Origin: Pararhizobium sp. IMCC3301
GTDB taxonomy: Bacteria; Pseudomonadota; Alphaproteobacteria; Rhizobiales; GCA-2746425
Reading direction: 5' to 3'
Length of the DNA stretch: 64,000 bases
Assembly (NCBI RefSeq): GCF_030758315.1
Contig: NZ_CP132336.1
Span: 3,191,001-3,255,000 of the forward strand
Made by a program: the position numbers and the translations under genes. Positions 51,137 to 59,519 of this stretch are shown here, one piece after another. The notes under the pieces were generated by a model, which was given only the letters and a program-made list of their open reading frames with translations, had not been told where the DNA came from and ran no database searches. Position 1 is the first letter of the stretch. Each line of letters begins with the position of its first letter.

Positions 51137-52357
51137 ATGCGCGACAACCATTTTGAAGACGGAAAATGGTGGGTCAGTCCCTATAATTTTGTCCCCGAAG
51201 TCCGTGATGCTCTGGACCTGCCTCCCAAGGTGGAAATCCATGATGCCACACTGCGCGACGGGGAACAGACGCCGGGTGTGGTCTTTTCTGTCGACGACAA
51301 GGTCGCCATCGCGCAGATGATGGCAGATATCGGAGTGGAGCGCATTGAAGCCGGAATGCCGGCCGTATCCGCCCAGGATGCGGAAGCCATCAAACAGATC
51401 TCAAAATTGGGTCTCAACTCCCGCATTTTCACATTCGCCCGCGCCATGAAGAAGGATATCGACATGGCGCTGGAATGTGGTGCGCAGGGCGTCATCATTG
51501 AGGTTCCGATCGGCTGCCCGAAGCTCAAGACACAGTTTGGCTGGACCTGGCGGGATGTCCTTGAACGCAGCGCTCCGGTCATCAATTATGCCAAAGAGCA
51601 GGGCCTTTACGCAGTATTTTTCCCCTATGACACAACCCGCGCCCGGGCCGATGATCTGGAGAATCTGTGCAAGGGCATCATGGCCGAGTCGCCGCCCGAT
51701 TCCATCGGCATTGTTGACACTATGGGCTGCGCCACGCCTGAAGCGATCAAATATATGGTGCGCTGGGTGAAGCGCATGACTGGCCTGCCGATTGAAATCC
51801 ACACGCATAATGATTTCGGCATGGGCGTCGCCACAGAGCTTGCGGCGGTTACGGCCGGCGCCGAAGTTGTGCATTCCTGCGGCAATGGTTTGGGCGAGCG
51901 CACCGGCAATGCGGCTCTGGAAGAGCTGATGCTCGGACTTGATCTGCTGTATGGTTATGACACCGGCTACAAGCTCGACAAATTGCCGGAACTTGGCGCG
52001 TTGCTGTCACGTCTGGCGAATGTACCCATTGCCCGCAACAAACCGATCCTCGGGGCCGGCAATTTCACCCGCGAATCCGGCATTGGTATCAATTTTGTCA
52101 TGCATGATCCGCTGGTGATGTTTGGCACGCATCCTGCCCTGACCGGCCGGCAGGGCGAAGTCGTACTCGGCAAGAAAAGCGGCAAGGCCTCCATCAAATA
52201 CAAGTTGGATGCACTGGGACTGGGGGAGGCCGATGATGAGGAAACCTCCGAAATTCTGGATCTGGTCAAACAGGCCGGTATCAAGAAGCGTGACATCCTC
52301 AACGACGAGGAATTCAAGACCATCGTGGAAACTTTGCGCTCCCGCAAGGCCGCCTGA
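51137..52357 (+). CDS. DRE-TIM metallolyase, isopropylmalate/homocitrate synthase-like
   Basis: Enzyme of 406 aa in the HMGL-like family that condenses an acyl-CoA with a 2-oxo acid, or performs the reverse. Seen: the family motif HDATLRDGEQTPG (R40, D41), the metal histidines in IHTHNDFGMG (H222, H224) and GNGLGERTGNAALEE (249-263). It lacks the long C-terminal leucine-sensing domain of LeuA, so it is nearer to homocitrate synthase/NifV-like enzymes in layout. No leu, lys or nif genes are nearby, so the substrate is unknown. GGAGAAATG precedes the ATG; divergent from the GntR gene. Confidence 0.82.
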   Translation: MRDNHFEDGKWWVSPYNFVPEVRDALDLPPKVEIHDATLRDGEQTPGVVFSVDDKVAIAQMMADIGVERIEAGMPAVSAQDAEAIKQISKLGLNSRIFTFARAMKKDIDMALECGAQGVIIEVPIGCPKLKTQFGWTWRDVLERSAPVINYAKEQGLYAVFFPYDTTRARADDLENLCKGIMAESPPDSIGIVDTMGCATPEAIKYMVRWVKRMTGLPIEIHTHNDFGMGVATELAAVTAGAEVVHSCGNGLGERTGNAALEELMLGLDLLYGYDTGYKLDKLPELGALLSRLANVPIARNKPILGAGNFTRESGIGINFVMHDPLVMFGTHPALTGRQGEVVLGKKSGKASIKYKLDALGLGEADDEETSEILDLVKQAGIKKRDILNDEEFKTIVETLRSRKAA

Positions 52358-52366
52358 CACTGGCGT

Positions 52367-52463
52367 TCACCTGTTCAGCGCCGTGCGGACACCCAGTTGG
52401 CAGCTCATAGTGAGCCAACGGCCTTTCCCGACACCCGGACGCCCCGAGGCATTGAACAGGTGA
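52367..52463. repeat. 11-bp inverted repeat flanking about 75 bp
   Basis: TCACCTGTTCA at 52367-52377 and its exact reverse complement at 52453-52463, just past the stop of the DRE-TIM gene and next to the decayed ABC ATPase fragment. It could fold as a large stem-loop in RNA or mark the ends of a small element; no target-site duplication was recognised. Confidence 0.5.
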
Positions 52464-52640
52464 TTAATCGTCCTCGAAGCTGAGGCCGATCTGGTCTCCG
52501 CTTTTAACGCTGGCGCTGCCCTGAGTGCGAACCGCCAGTGTTTCGAGGCCCCCGCAGGCAACCTGCAGACAGGTGCCTGATCCCGGATATCCGGCCACAG
52601 CTGAAAAAATGATACGACGAACCGGAAGCTCAAGCTGCGG
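52464..52640 (-). pseudogene. Remnant of a sugar ABC transporter ATPase C-terminal TOBE domain
   Basis: A minus-strand frame ending at 52464 reads LPVRRIIFSAVAGYPGSGTC, then GLETLAVRTQGSASVKSGDQ and IGLSFEDD before the stop. This matches the TOBE domain that closes MalK/AglK- or spermidine-type ABC ATPases. No Walker A, signature or Walker B sequence exists upstream in the frame; the frame continues only as low-complexity sequence to 52814. The rest of the gene has been lost, leaving about 55-60 codons. Functional loss is certain if the identification is right; the identification itself is by eye. Confidence 0.45.
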
Positions 52641-53007
52641 TTCGCGAGCATCTTTTGTTGCTGCGTTCAGCGCAGTACTGGCTCGCGGTTTTATACCTTT
52701 CGAATGCAAATTCAGGCTGCAGCCGCCGCCCTTGGGCGTGCGTGCATCTTGTATTCCTGAGACATTATGGAGAGCAGTTTCACACGGTGGCACTGGCAAA
52801 TTCGCACATCCCATCGTTGCAAAAACGTTAAGAGATGAATTTCAAAGCGCCTTCAATCCAATCCGTATTTCCGTAAAAACAGACTGATGCAGCTGCCAGT
52901 CGCCAGAAAATGCACAGTGAGAGGAATGGCGGAATTTCAATGTCAAAATGACGCAAACAACAAATATGAGTTGACAACTCTTGAGAAAAGAGCGGTATAT
53001 TTGTTTC

Positions 53008-53019
53008 CAAAGCGCTTTG
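53008..53019. promoter_or_regulatory. LacI-type operator upstream of aglE
   Basis: Perfect 12-bp palindrome CAAAGCGCTTTG centred on GC, about 70 bp before the aglE start, in a place where an AglR-like LacI repressor would act. No regulator gene lies next to this operon in the window. Confidence 0.6.
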
Positions 53020-53089
53020 AATTTTTGCATTGGCAGGTGCTTGGAATAAGTTGTATGTGTTAAGCACATTCATTCTGGGAGGAATTTTG

Positions 53090-54442
53090 ATGAAAAACCT
53101 ACTTTTAACGAGTGCGATGGCCTTCGTCCTTGCCAGCGGTTCAGCTCAGGCACAGAGCGCGCTGATGTTCGAACCGGGTTCAGGCGAGTTTAACTGGGCC
53201 AGCTTCGAGGCCCTGAAATCAACCCAATTGAACGGCGAGCAGGTCACCGTGTTCGGGCCATGGCTCGGCCCCGATCAAAAAGCCGTTGAAGCCGTGCTGG
53301 CCTATTTCGCCGAGGCGACCGGCGCTGATGTGAAATATGTCGGTTCCGACAGTTTCGAACAACAGATCATGATTGACGCGGAAGCCGGTTCAGCGCCGAA
53401 TGTTGCGGTGTTCCCGCAACCGGGCCTGGCCGCCGATATGGCCAAGCGGGGGTTTTTGTCGCCGCTTGCTGAGGGAACCGCAGACTGGATTCGCGAAAAC
53501 TACGCAGCCGGCCAATCCTGGGTTGACCTTGGGACATACGCAAATGCACAGGGCGAAGACAATCTCTATGGCTTCTTCTACAAGGTTGATGTGAAATCCC
53601 TGGTCTGGTATTCGCCGGAAAATTTTGAAGATGCCGGTTACGAAGTGCCGCAGAGCATGGAAGAACTGAAGGCTCTGATGGATCAGATTGTCGCCGATGG
53701 CGGTACACCCTGGTGTATTGGACTGGGGTCCGGTGGCGCGACCGGCTGGCCGGCAACGGACTGGGTGGAAGACATGATGCTGCGCACGCAGCCTCCATCC
53801 GTCTATGACCAGTGGGTGAGCAATGAAATCCCGTTCACTGACGAACGTGTGGTCGCTGCCATTGAAGAATTCGGAGCCTTTGCCCGCAACGATGATTATG
53901 TCGCCGGCGGTGCCGCTGCTGTTGCATCGACGGATTTCCGGGACAGCCCGAAAGGTCTGTTTTCCTCTCCGCCGCAATGCTACATGCACCGTCAGGCCTC
54001 CTTCATCCCGGCGTTTTTCCCGGAAGGCACGATGGTCGGCGCTGATGCCGATTTCTTCTATTTCCCGGCCTATTCCGGCAAGGATCTGGGAAAGCCGGTT
54101 CTGGGCGCCGGTACGGTCTGGGCGATCACCAGCGACAGCCCAGGCGCGCAGGCACTGATCGAATTTCTGAAATCGCCAATTGCCCACGAAGTGTGGATGT
54201 CACAGTCCGGTTTCCTGACACCGTTCAAAGGTGTCAATACCGCACTTTATGCTGATGATACGCAGCGTGCCCTTGGTGATGTTCTTCTGGGTGCCACAAC
54301 ATTCCGCTTCGACGGGTCTGATCTGATGCCCGGCGGCGTCGGTGCCGGATCATTCTGGACCGGAATGGTGGATTATGCCGGTGGCAAATCTGCTGCTGAC
54401 GTTGCAGCCGAAATCCAGGCTTCCTGGGATGCGCTGAAATAA
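53090..54442 (+). CDS. aglE: Alpha-glucoside ABC transporter substrate-binding protein
   Basis: Periplasmic binding protein (450 aa) for alpha-glucosides such as sucrose, maltose or trehalose. Seen: signal peptide about residues 1-22 (ending AQA before QSALMFEPG), the SBP_bac_1 fold with VTVFGPWLGPDQKAVEAVL, APNVAVFPQPGLAADMAKRG and GATGWPATDWVEDM, matching rhizobial AglE. GGGAGGAA lies 8 bp before the ATG; a longer in-frame start at 53030 is rejected because it would bury the signal peptide. First gene of aglEFGAK, followed by a hairpin. Confidence 0.93.
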   Translation: MKNLLLTSAMAFVLASGSAQAQSALMFEPGSGEFNWASFEALKSTQLNGEQVTVFGPWLGPDQKAVEAVLAYFAEATGADVKYVGSDSFEQQIMIDAEAGSAPNVAVFPQPGLAADMAKRGFLSPLAEGTADWIRENYAAGQSWVDLGTYANAQGEDNLYGFFYKVDVKSLVWYSPENFEDAGYEVPQSMEELKALMDQIVADGGTPWCIGLGSGGATGWPATDWVEDMMLRTQPPSVYDQWVSNEIPFTDERVVAAIEEFGAFARNDDYVAGGAAAVASTDFRDSPKGLFSSPPQCYMHRQASFIPAFFPEGTMVGADADFFYFPAYSGKDLGKPVLGAGTVWAITSDSPGAQALIEFLKSPIAHEVWMSQSGFLTPFKGVNTALYADDTQRALGDVLLGATTFRFDGSDLMPGGVGAGSFWTGMVDYAGGKSAADVAAEIQASWDALK

Positions 54443-54468
54443 TCAGCCACGGCCGCTTGCGGCCGGTG

Positions 54469-54496
54469 AGGAACCCGGTATTGCAGCCGGGTTCCT
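54469..54496 (+). terminator. Intercistronic hairpin between aglE and aglF
   Basis: Perfect 10-bp stem (54469-54478 with 54487-54496) and an 8-nt loop; a second, weaker GC-rich hairpin precedes it near 54448-54468. No T-run, so probably an RNA stabiliser or partial terminator that raises aglE over aglF expression. Confidence 0.65.
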
Positions 54497-54527
54497 GCCA
54501 CACATAAATCACATCGGGGAGGGGAAT

Positions 54528-55535
54528 ATGCATCCTGCAATTCAGGGAATGCTGACAATCATCATCGGCGTTGGCGGATGTGTCGGCTACTATTACTTTT
54601 CCAATCAGTTTCTGGACAAGGTCCTGTTTCCGGCCAGAGGTGCCAATATCGGGCGCAATATAAACCGCGCCAATATGATACGCCCCTGGTTGTTCCTGTT
54701 CCCCGCCTTGCTGGCGCTGGGTCTGTATCTGGCCTACCCGGTTTACGAAACCCTGCGCATGTCGCTGACCGAACGCGTTGCCGGTGGCGGTTCCAATTTT
54801 GTCGGTCTGGATAATTACACCCAGATGTTCGGCGAACCGAAATTCTGGGAAGCGCTGCAGAACAATTTCTTCTGGTTGCTGGTGGTTCCCGCCATGTCGA
54901 CCGCATTCGGCCTTCTGGCCGCTCAACTGACCGACCGCATTTCCTGGGGCAATATCGCGAAATCGCTGATTTTTATGCCGATGGCGATTTCTTTTGTCGG
55001 TGCGGCCGTGATCTGGAAACTGATTTACGACACTCGTCCCATCGATCAGGAACAGATCGGTGTTTTGAATGCGCTCTATCTGTGGTTTGGCGGCACTAAG
55101 CCAGAGACCTGGCTGACCATTCCGTTCTGGAACAATTTCTTCCTGATGGCTGTGCTGATCTGGATTCAGACCGGGTTTGCCATGGTGATCCTGTCGGCCG
55201 CCCTGCGCGGAATTCCCGAAGAAACCATTGAGGCGGCAATTCTTGACGGCGCCAATCCGTTTCAGATCTTCTTCAAGATCAAGGTTCCCCAGATCATGGG
55301 CACCATTGTCGTGGTCTGGACCACCATCACCATCGTTGTCCTCAAAGTGTTCGATATCGTGTTTGCCATGTCCAACGGGCAGTGGGAAACCCAGGTTCTG
55401 GCCAACTACATGTATGACAAATTGTTCCGCGCCAATGACTGGGGCGTCGGCTCCGCCAGCGCCATGATCATCATGCTGCTGGTCACGCCGATCCTGGTCT
55501 GGAATGTCTACAACGCCCGCAAAGAGATGCGCTGA
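54528..55535 (+). CDS. aglF: Alpha-glucoside ABC transporter permease
   Basis: Inner-membrane permease (335 aa) of the MalF type. Seen: an extra N-terminal helix (about residues 5-25) before the usual start at PWLFLFPALLALGLYLAYP, and the EAA loop EETIEAAILDGANPFQIFFK. A GGGGAGGGG Shine-Dalgarno lies just upstream. Length and N-terminal extension match rhizobial AglF. The AglG gene follows after 11 bp. Confidence 0.93.
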   Translation: MHPAIQGMLTIIIGVGGCVGYYYFSNQFLDKVLFPARGANIGRNINRANMIRPWLFLFPALLALGLYLAYPVYETLRMSLTERVAGGGSNFVGLDNYTQMFGEPKFWEALQNNFFWLLVVPAMSTAFGLLAAQLTDRISWGNIAKSLIFMPMAISFVGAAVIWKLIYDTRPIDQEQIGVLNALYLWFGGTKPETWLTIPFWNNFFLMAVLIWIQTGFAMVILSAALRGIPEETIEAAILDGANPFQIFFKIKVPQIMGTIVVVWTTITIVVLKVFDIVFAMSNGQWETQVLANYMYDKLFRANDWGVGSASAMIIMLLVTPILVWNVYNARKEMR

Positions 55536-55546
55536 GGGAGACGACA

Positions 55547-56695
55547 ATGGACAATATTGCAGGAACAAAATCGGGTCTGACCTGGGCGGTCCACATTTCT
55601 GTCGCCCTGCTGGTCCTGCTGTGGCTTTTCCCCACCGCAGGTCTGCTGATCTCCTCGTTCCGAACCTCAGATCAGATTGCCACAAGCGGCTGGTGGAAAG
55701 CCGGATTTCCCTCTGAACAGAACCTGACATTGCGGACAGATGCTCCTGACGCACAGGTCCAGGAAGGCGATGTATTTGTCGTTCAGGGCAATCTGTTCGG
55801 TGAGCCGGGCGATGCTACAATTTCGGTTTATGGCGTCTCGTCCCAGCAAATCGATATTTACAAGGCTGGCGAAACCGCCGATCTGAAAGACGGTGCAAGC
55901 GTCACCGTGCAGGTCAATGGCGACTATCGCATGGAAAGCCCTGTAGAGATGAGTGGACGGCGTGGCACACGCATATTCGTTACCGCCAAGACACCACCTG
56001 AATTCACCTTGCGGAACTACCAAAATGTTCTGTTTGACCCCTCCAACAGGGAAGGCATGGCGAAGGCGTTCTTCAATACATTAACGGTCACAATTCCAGC
56101 CACGATCATTCCCATTCTGGTGGCCGCCTTTGCCGCTTATGCCCTGGCCTGGATGGATTTCCCCGGACGCGCCCTGCTGATTGCCGTCGTCGTCGGTCTG
56201 CTGGTGGTGCCCCTGCAACTGGCGCTCATTCCGCTTCTCAAATTTCACAACCAAATCGGCATTGGAAAAGGGTATCTCGGTGCCTGGTTGGCCCATACAG
56301 GATTTGGCCTGCCGCTGGCGATCTATCTGTTGCGAAATTACATGGTTGGACTGCCGCGGGATATCATTGAAAATGCCAAGGTTGATGGCGCCACGGATTT
56401 TCAGATTTTCGTGAAAATCATTCTGCCTCTCAGTTTCCCGGCTCTGGCCTCCTTCGCCATATTTCAGTTCCTGTGGACCTGGAATGATTTGCTGGTGGCT
56501 CTGGTGTTCCTGATTGATTCGACAGGTGAAACCACGGTCATGACAAAGCAGATCGTTGAACTGCTTGGCACCCGCGGCGGCAATTGGGAAATCCTCGCGA
56601 CATCCGCCTTTGTGTCGATTGCAGTGCCGCTGGTGGTCTTCTTTGCAATGCAGAAATACCTCGTGCGCGGCCTGCTCGCCGGCTCAGTGAAATAG
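55547..56695 (+). CDS. aglG: Alpha-glucoside ABC transporter permease
   Basis: Inner-membrane permease (382 aa) of the MalG type. Seen: helix 1 (residues about 12-32), then an about 120-residue periplasmic domain rich in beta-type sequence (such as VFVVQGNLFGEPGDATISVY), and the EAA loop DIIENAKVDGATDFQIFVK. Ordinary MalG proteins (about 280-300 aa) lack this large loop, which is characteristic of AglG. AglA follows after 11 bp. Confidence 0.93.
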   Translation: MDNIAGTKSGLTWAVHISVALLVLLWLFPTAGLLISSFRTSDQIATSGWWKAGFPSEQNLTLRTDAPDAQVQEGDVFVVQGNLFGEPGDATISVYGVSSQQIDIYKAGETADLKDGASVTVQVNGDYRMESPVEMSGRRGTRIFVTAKTPPEFTLRNYQNVLFDPSNREGMAKAFFNTLTVTIPATIIPILVAAFAAYALAWMDFPGRALLIAVVVGLLVVPLQLALIPLLKFHNQIGIGKGYLGAWLAHTGFGLPLAIYLLRNYMVGLPRDIIENAKVDGATDFQIFVKIILPLSFPALASFAIFQFLWTWNDLLVALVFLIDSTGETTVMTKQIVELLGTRGGNWEILATSAFVSIAVPLVVFFAMQKYLVRGLLAGSVK

Positions 56696-56706
56696 GGCGG
56701 ACGAGT

Positions 56707-58368
56707 ATGGCAGCAATGGCTGAAATTGCCCCGGCAGGCCTCCCGGCGAAGGACTGGGACTGGTGGCGTGGCGCGGTGATTTATCAGATCTATCCGCGCA
56801 GCTTCCAGGACAGCAATGGAGATGGCATCGGCGATCTGCTCGGCATCCGGCAGCGTCTGCCCTACATCGCCTCTCTGGGTGTTGACGCGGTCTGGATTTC
56901 TCCATTCTTCACCTCGCCGATGAAGGATTTCGGCTACGATGTCAGCGATTATTGCGATGTCGATCCGTTGTTCGGATCGCTGGCGGATTTCGATGCTGTG
57001 GTGGATGAGGCGCACCGGCTTGGTGTCCGCGTCATGATAGATCTTGTGCTCAGCCATACCTCCGACCAGCATCCGTGGTTTGTGGAAAGCCGCAAGGATC
57101 GGGAGAACCCCAAAGCTGACTGGTATGTCTGGTCAGACCCGCTGCCCGACGGCACACCGCCGAATAATTGGCTGTCCGTTTTCGGCGGGTCCGGCTGGCA
57201 TTGGGATGCCAGGCGCGAGCAGTATTATCTGCACAATTTCCTGGGCTCCCAGCCCGATCTCAATTTTCACAATGACGCAGTGCAGGCCGCGCTTCTGGAT
57301 GCGACCCGCTTCTGGCTGGAGCGAAAGGTTGATGGTTTCCGTCTCGATACGATCAATTTCTATTTCGCCGACAAGGAGTTGCGGTCCAACCCGCCACTGC
57401 CGCCGGAACGGCGCAATTCGAACATCGCGCCCTCGGTCAATCCCTACAATCATCAGGAGCATATCCACTCCAAGAACCAGCCGGAAAATCTTGATTTTCT
57501 GAAGCGGTTTCGCGCCGTTCTCGACGAGTATCCGGCAGTGACGTCTCTGGGTGAAGTGGGAGATGCACAGTTCGGCCTCGATATTTTGGGGCAGTATACC
57601 AGCGGCGATGAGCATGTTCACATGTGCTACGCGTTTGAATTTCTCGCCGCCGAGCGCCTGACTGCGGCGCGCATTGCAGAGGTCTTCTCAAAGCTGGATG
57701 AAGTGGCCCGCGATGGCTGGGCCTGCTGGGCCTTTTCCAACCATGATGTCACGCGCCACAGCACGCGCTGGGACCTGCCGCCTGCGGCGCTTCGGCTCTA
57801 TGCCACTATGATGATGTGCTTGCGCGGATCGGTCTGCCTCTATCAGGGCGAAGAACTCGGCTTTCCGGAAGCCGATGTCGCCTTTGAAGATTTGCAGGAC
57901 CCTTATGGCATCGAATTCTGGCCGGAATATAAGGGCCGCGACGGCTGCAGAACGCCGATGACATGGGACAAGTCGAACCTCAATGCCGGGGTGTCCGAGG
58001 GCAAGACCTGGTTGCCCATCGCATCCGCCCATCTGGCGCTGTGCGTGGAGCGTCAGGAAGAGGACCCGACATCACTTCTGCATCATTACCGCAAGGCAAT
58101 CGCTTTCCGTCATGAGCATCCGGCCCTGATCAAGGGCAGGGATAAAGGGGTGCGGCACGAAGGCGATATTGTTCATTTTATTCGCAGTTTTGGTGGCCAG
58201 CAGATGTTTTGCGCCTTCAATCTCAGCGATACGCCCTCAGTGCTGGATATGCCTGCCGGCAAGTGGCTTCAGACCGGTGCAGAGCTGGGCAGTGCCAATG
58301 TGTCTGCGGATGGAAAATTACATTTGGGGCCATGGCAGCCTTGCCTTGCACTCAAAGCGAAAGCTTAA
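56707..58368 (+). CDS. aglA: Alpha-glucosidase, GH13
   Basis: Cytosolic glycoside hydrolase family 13 enzyme (553 aa) that splits imported alpha-glucosides. Seen: AVIYQIYPRSFQDSNGDGIG near residue 22, GVDAVWISPFF, the nucleophile region GFRLDTINFYF, the acid/base region SLGEVGDAQFG and SNHDVTRH with the transition-state aspartate. ATG at 56707 is chosen since the upstream frame overlaps aglG. No signal peptide, consistent with intracellular hydrolysis after uptake. The ATPase gene follows after 15 bp. Confidence 0.94.
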   Translation: MAAMAEIAPAGLPAKDWDWWRGAVIYQIYPRSFQDSNGDGIGDLLGIRQRLPYIASLGVDAVWISPFFTSPMKDFGYDVSDYCDVDPLFGSLADFDAVVDEAHRLGVRVMIDLVLSHTSDQHPWFVESRKDRENPKADWYVWSDPLPDGTPPNNWLSVFGGSGWHWDARREQYYLHNFLGSQPDLNFHNDAVQAALLDATRFWLERKVDGFRLDTINFYFADKELRSNPPLPPERRNSNIAPSVNPYNHQEHIHSKNQPENLDFLKRFRAVLDEYPAVTSLGEVGDAQFGLDILGQYTSGDEHVHMCYAFEFLAAERLTAARIAEVFSKLDEVARDGWACWAFSNHDVTRHSTRWDLPPAALRLYATMMMCLRGSVCLYQGEELGFPEADVAFEDLQDPYGIEFWPEYKGRDGCRTPMTWDKSNLNAGVSEGKTWLPIASAHLALCVERQEEDPTSLLHHYRKAIAFRHEHPALIKGRDKGVRHEGDIVHFIRSFGGQQMFCAFNLSDTPSVLDMPAGKWLQTGAELGSANVSADGKLHLGPWQPCLALKAKA

Positions 58369-58383
58369 ACGGGGAGAGAAAAC

Positions 58384-59481
58384 ATGGCCAATTTGAAACT
58401 GGTGGATGTCGAAAAGACATATGGCGGGACCGTTAATGTCCTGAAGCATATTGATCTCGAAATCGAGACCGGCGAGCTGGTCGTGTTTGTCGGGCCATCG
58501 GGTTGTGGCAAATCCACGCTTTTGCGGATGATCGCCGGGCTGGAAAAGATCAGCGGCGGCCAGTTCTTTATCGATGGCGAGTTGATGAATGACGTGCCAC
58601 CGGCCCAGCGCGGCATCGCCATGGTGTTCCAGTCCTACGCGCTCTATCCGCATATGACAGTTCGCGACAATATGTCTTTTGCCTTGAAGATCGCCAAGAA
58701 ATCCAAGTCGGAAATTGAAGCAGCCGTCGATAAGGCTGCCAAAACCCTGCAACTGACCGACTATCTGGACCGCCTGCCGAAAGCCCTGTCCGGCGGCCAG
58801 CGCCAGCGTGTCGCCATTGGCCGCTCCATTGTCCGCGACCCCAAGGTCTATCTGTTTGACGAGCCGCTTTCCAATCTGGATGCCGCCCTGCGTGTTGCAA
58901 CACGTATCGAGATTGCCCAGCTCAAGGAATCCATGCCCAATTCCACGATGGTTTATGTCACCCATGATCAGGTCGAGGCGATGACCCTGGCGACCCGGAT
59001 CGTGGTGCTCGCCAATAAGGGAATTGCCCAGGTTGGCAGCCCGCTGGAGCTGTACGAAACACCTGAAAATGAGTTTGTTGCCCAGTTTATCGGCTCACCG
59101 GCGATGAACCTTCTGGCTGGTGAAATCGTCTCCACCGGCGCACGCACCGGGGTCAAGGTCGCCGAAGGCAAGGGCACGATCATGGCTGACATTCCAACAC
59201 AGGTCAGCGATATGGGCCTGCAAGTCAATGTCGGCATCCGGCCGGAAGATATGGCCCTCACTGATGGCGAGAATTACGCCTATGAAGCCAAGGTTGAAAT
59301 CAGCGAAGCCCTGGGCGAGGTCACCCAGGTCTATTTCGCCAAGTCCGATCCGAACAGTGATCCGGTGATCGCTAAACTGCCGGGCATCCACCGCAATGTG
59401 CGCGGCAATCTGCTGCGCATGACCGCTGATCCTGCGAAACTGCACCTGTTCAGCAACGGCAGGTCCTTGCTCTATCGCTAA
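58384..59481 (+). CDS. aglK: Alpha-glucoside ABC transporter ATP-binding protein
   Basis: MalK-like ATPase (365 aa) energising the AglEFG importer. Seen: Walker A GPSGCGKST (about residue 36), signature LSGGQRQRVAIGRSI, Walker B VYLFDEPLSNLDAAL, switch histidine in YVTHDQVEAMTL and a C-terminal TOBE/OB regulatory region from about residue 240. Last gene of the operon; GGGGAGAGAAAA precedes the ATG. Confidence 0.94.
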   Translation: MANLKLVDVEKTYGGTVNVLKHIDLEIETGELVVFVGPSGCGKSTLLRMIAGLEKISGGQFFIDGELMNDVPPAQRGIAMVFQSYALYPHMTVRDNMSFALKIAKKSKSEIEAAVDKAAKTLQLTDYLDRLPKALSGGQRQRVAIGRSIVRDPKVYLFDEPLSNLDAALRVATRIEIAQLKESMPNSTMVYVTHDQVEAMTLATRIVVLANKGIAQVGSPLELYETPENEFVAQFIGSPAMNLLAGEIVSTGARTGVKVAEGKGTIMADIPTQVSDMGLQVNVGIRPEDMALTDGENYAYEAKVEISEALGEVTQVYFAKSDPNSDPVIAKLPGIHRNVRGNLLRMTADPAKLHLFSNGRSLLYR

Positions 59482-59519
59482 AGCATTGTTTTAAAGGCGA
59501 GCGACCGGATCGTCCGTCG

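Noticed and set aside
52464-52814. Full 116-codon minus-strand frame as an intact gene
   Set aside because: Only the last 55-60 residues resemble a protein (TOBE tail); the first half is unlike any family and lacks a credible start, so it is listed as a remnant.
54234-55754. 506-codon open frame on the minus strand across aglE, aglF and aglG
   Set aside because: Shadow of three clearly coding transporter genes; low-complexity translation with no recognisable domain.
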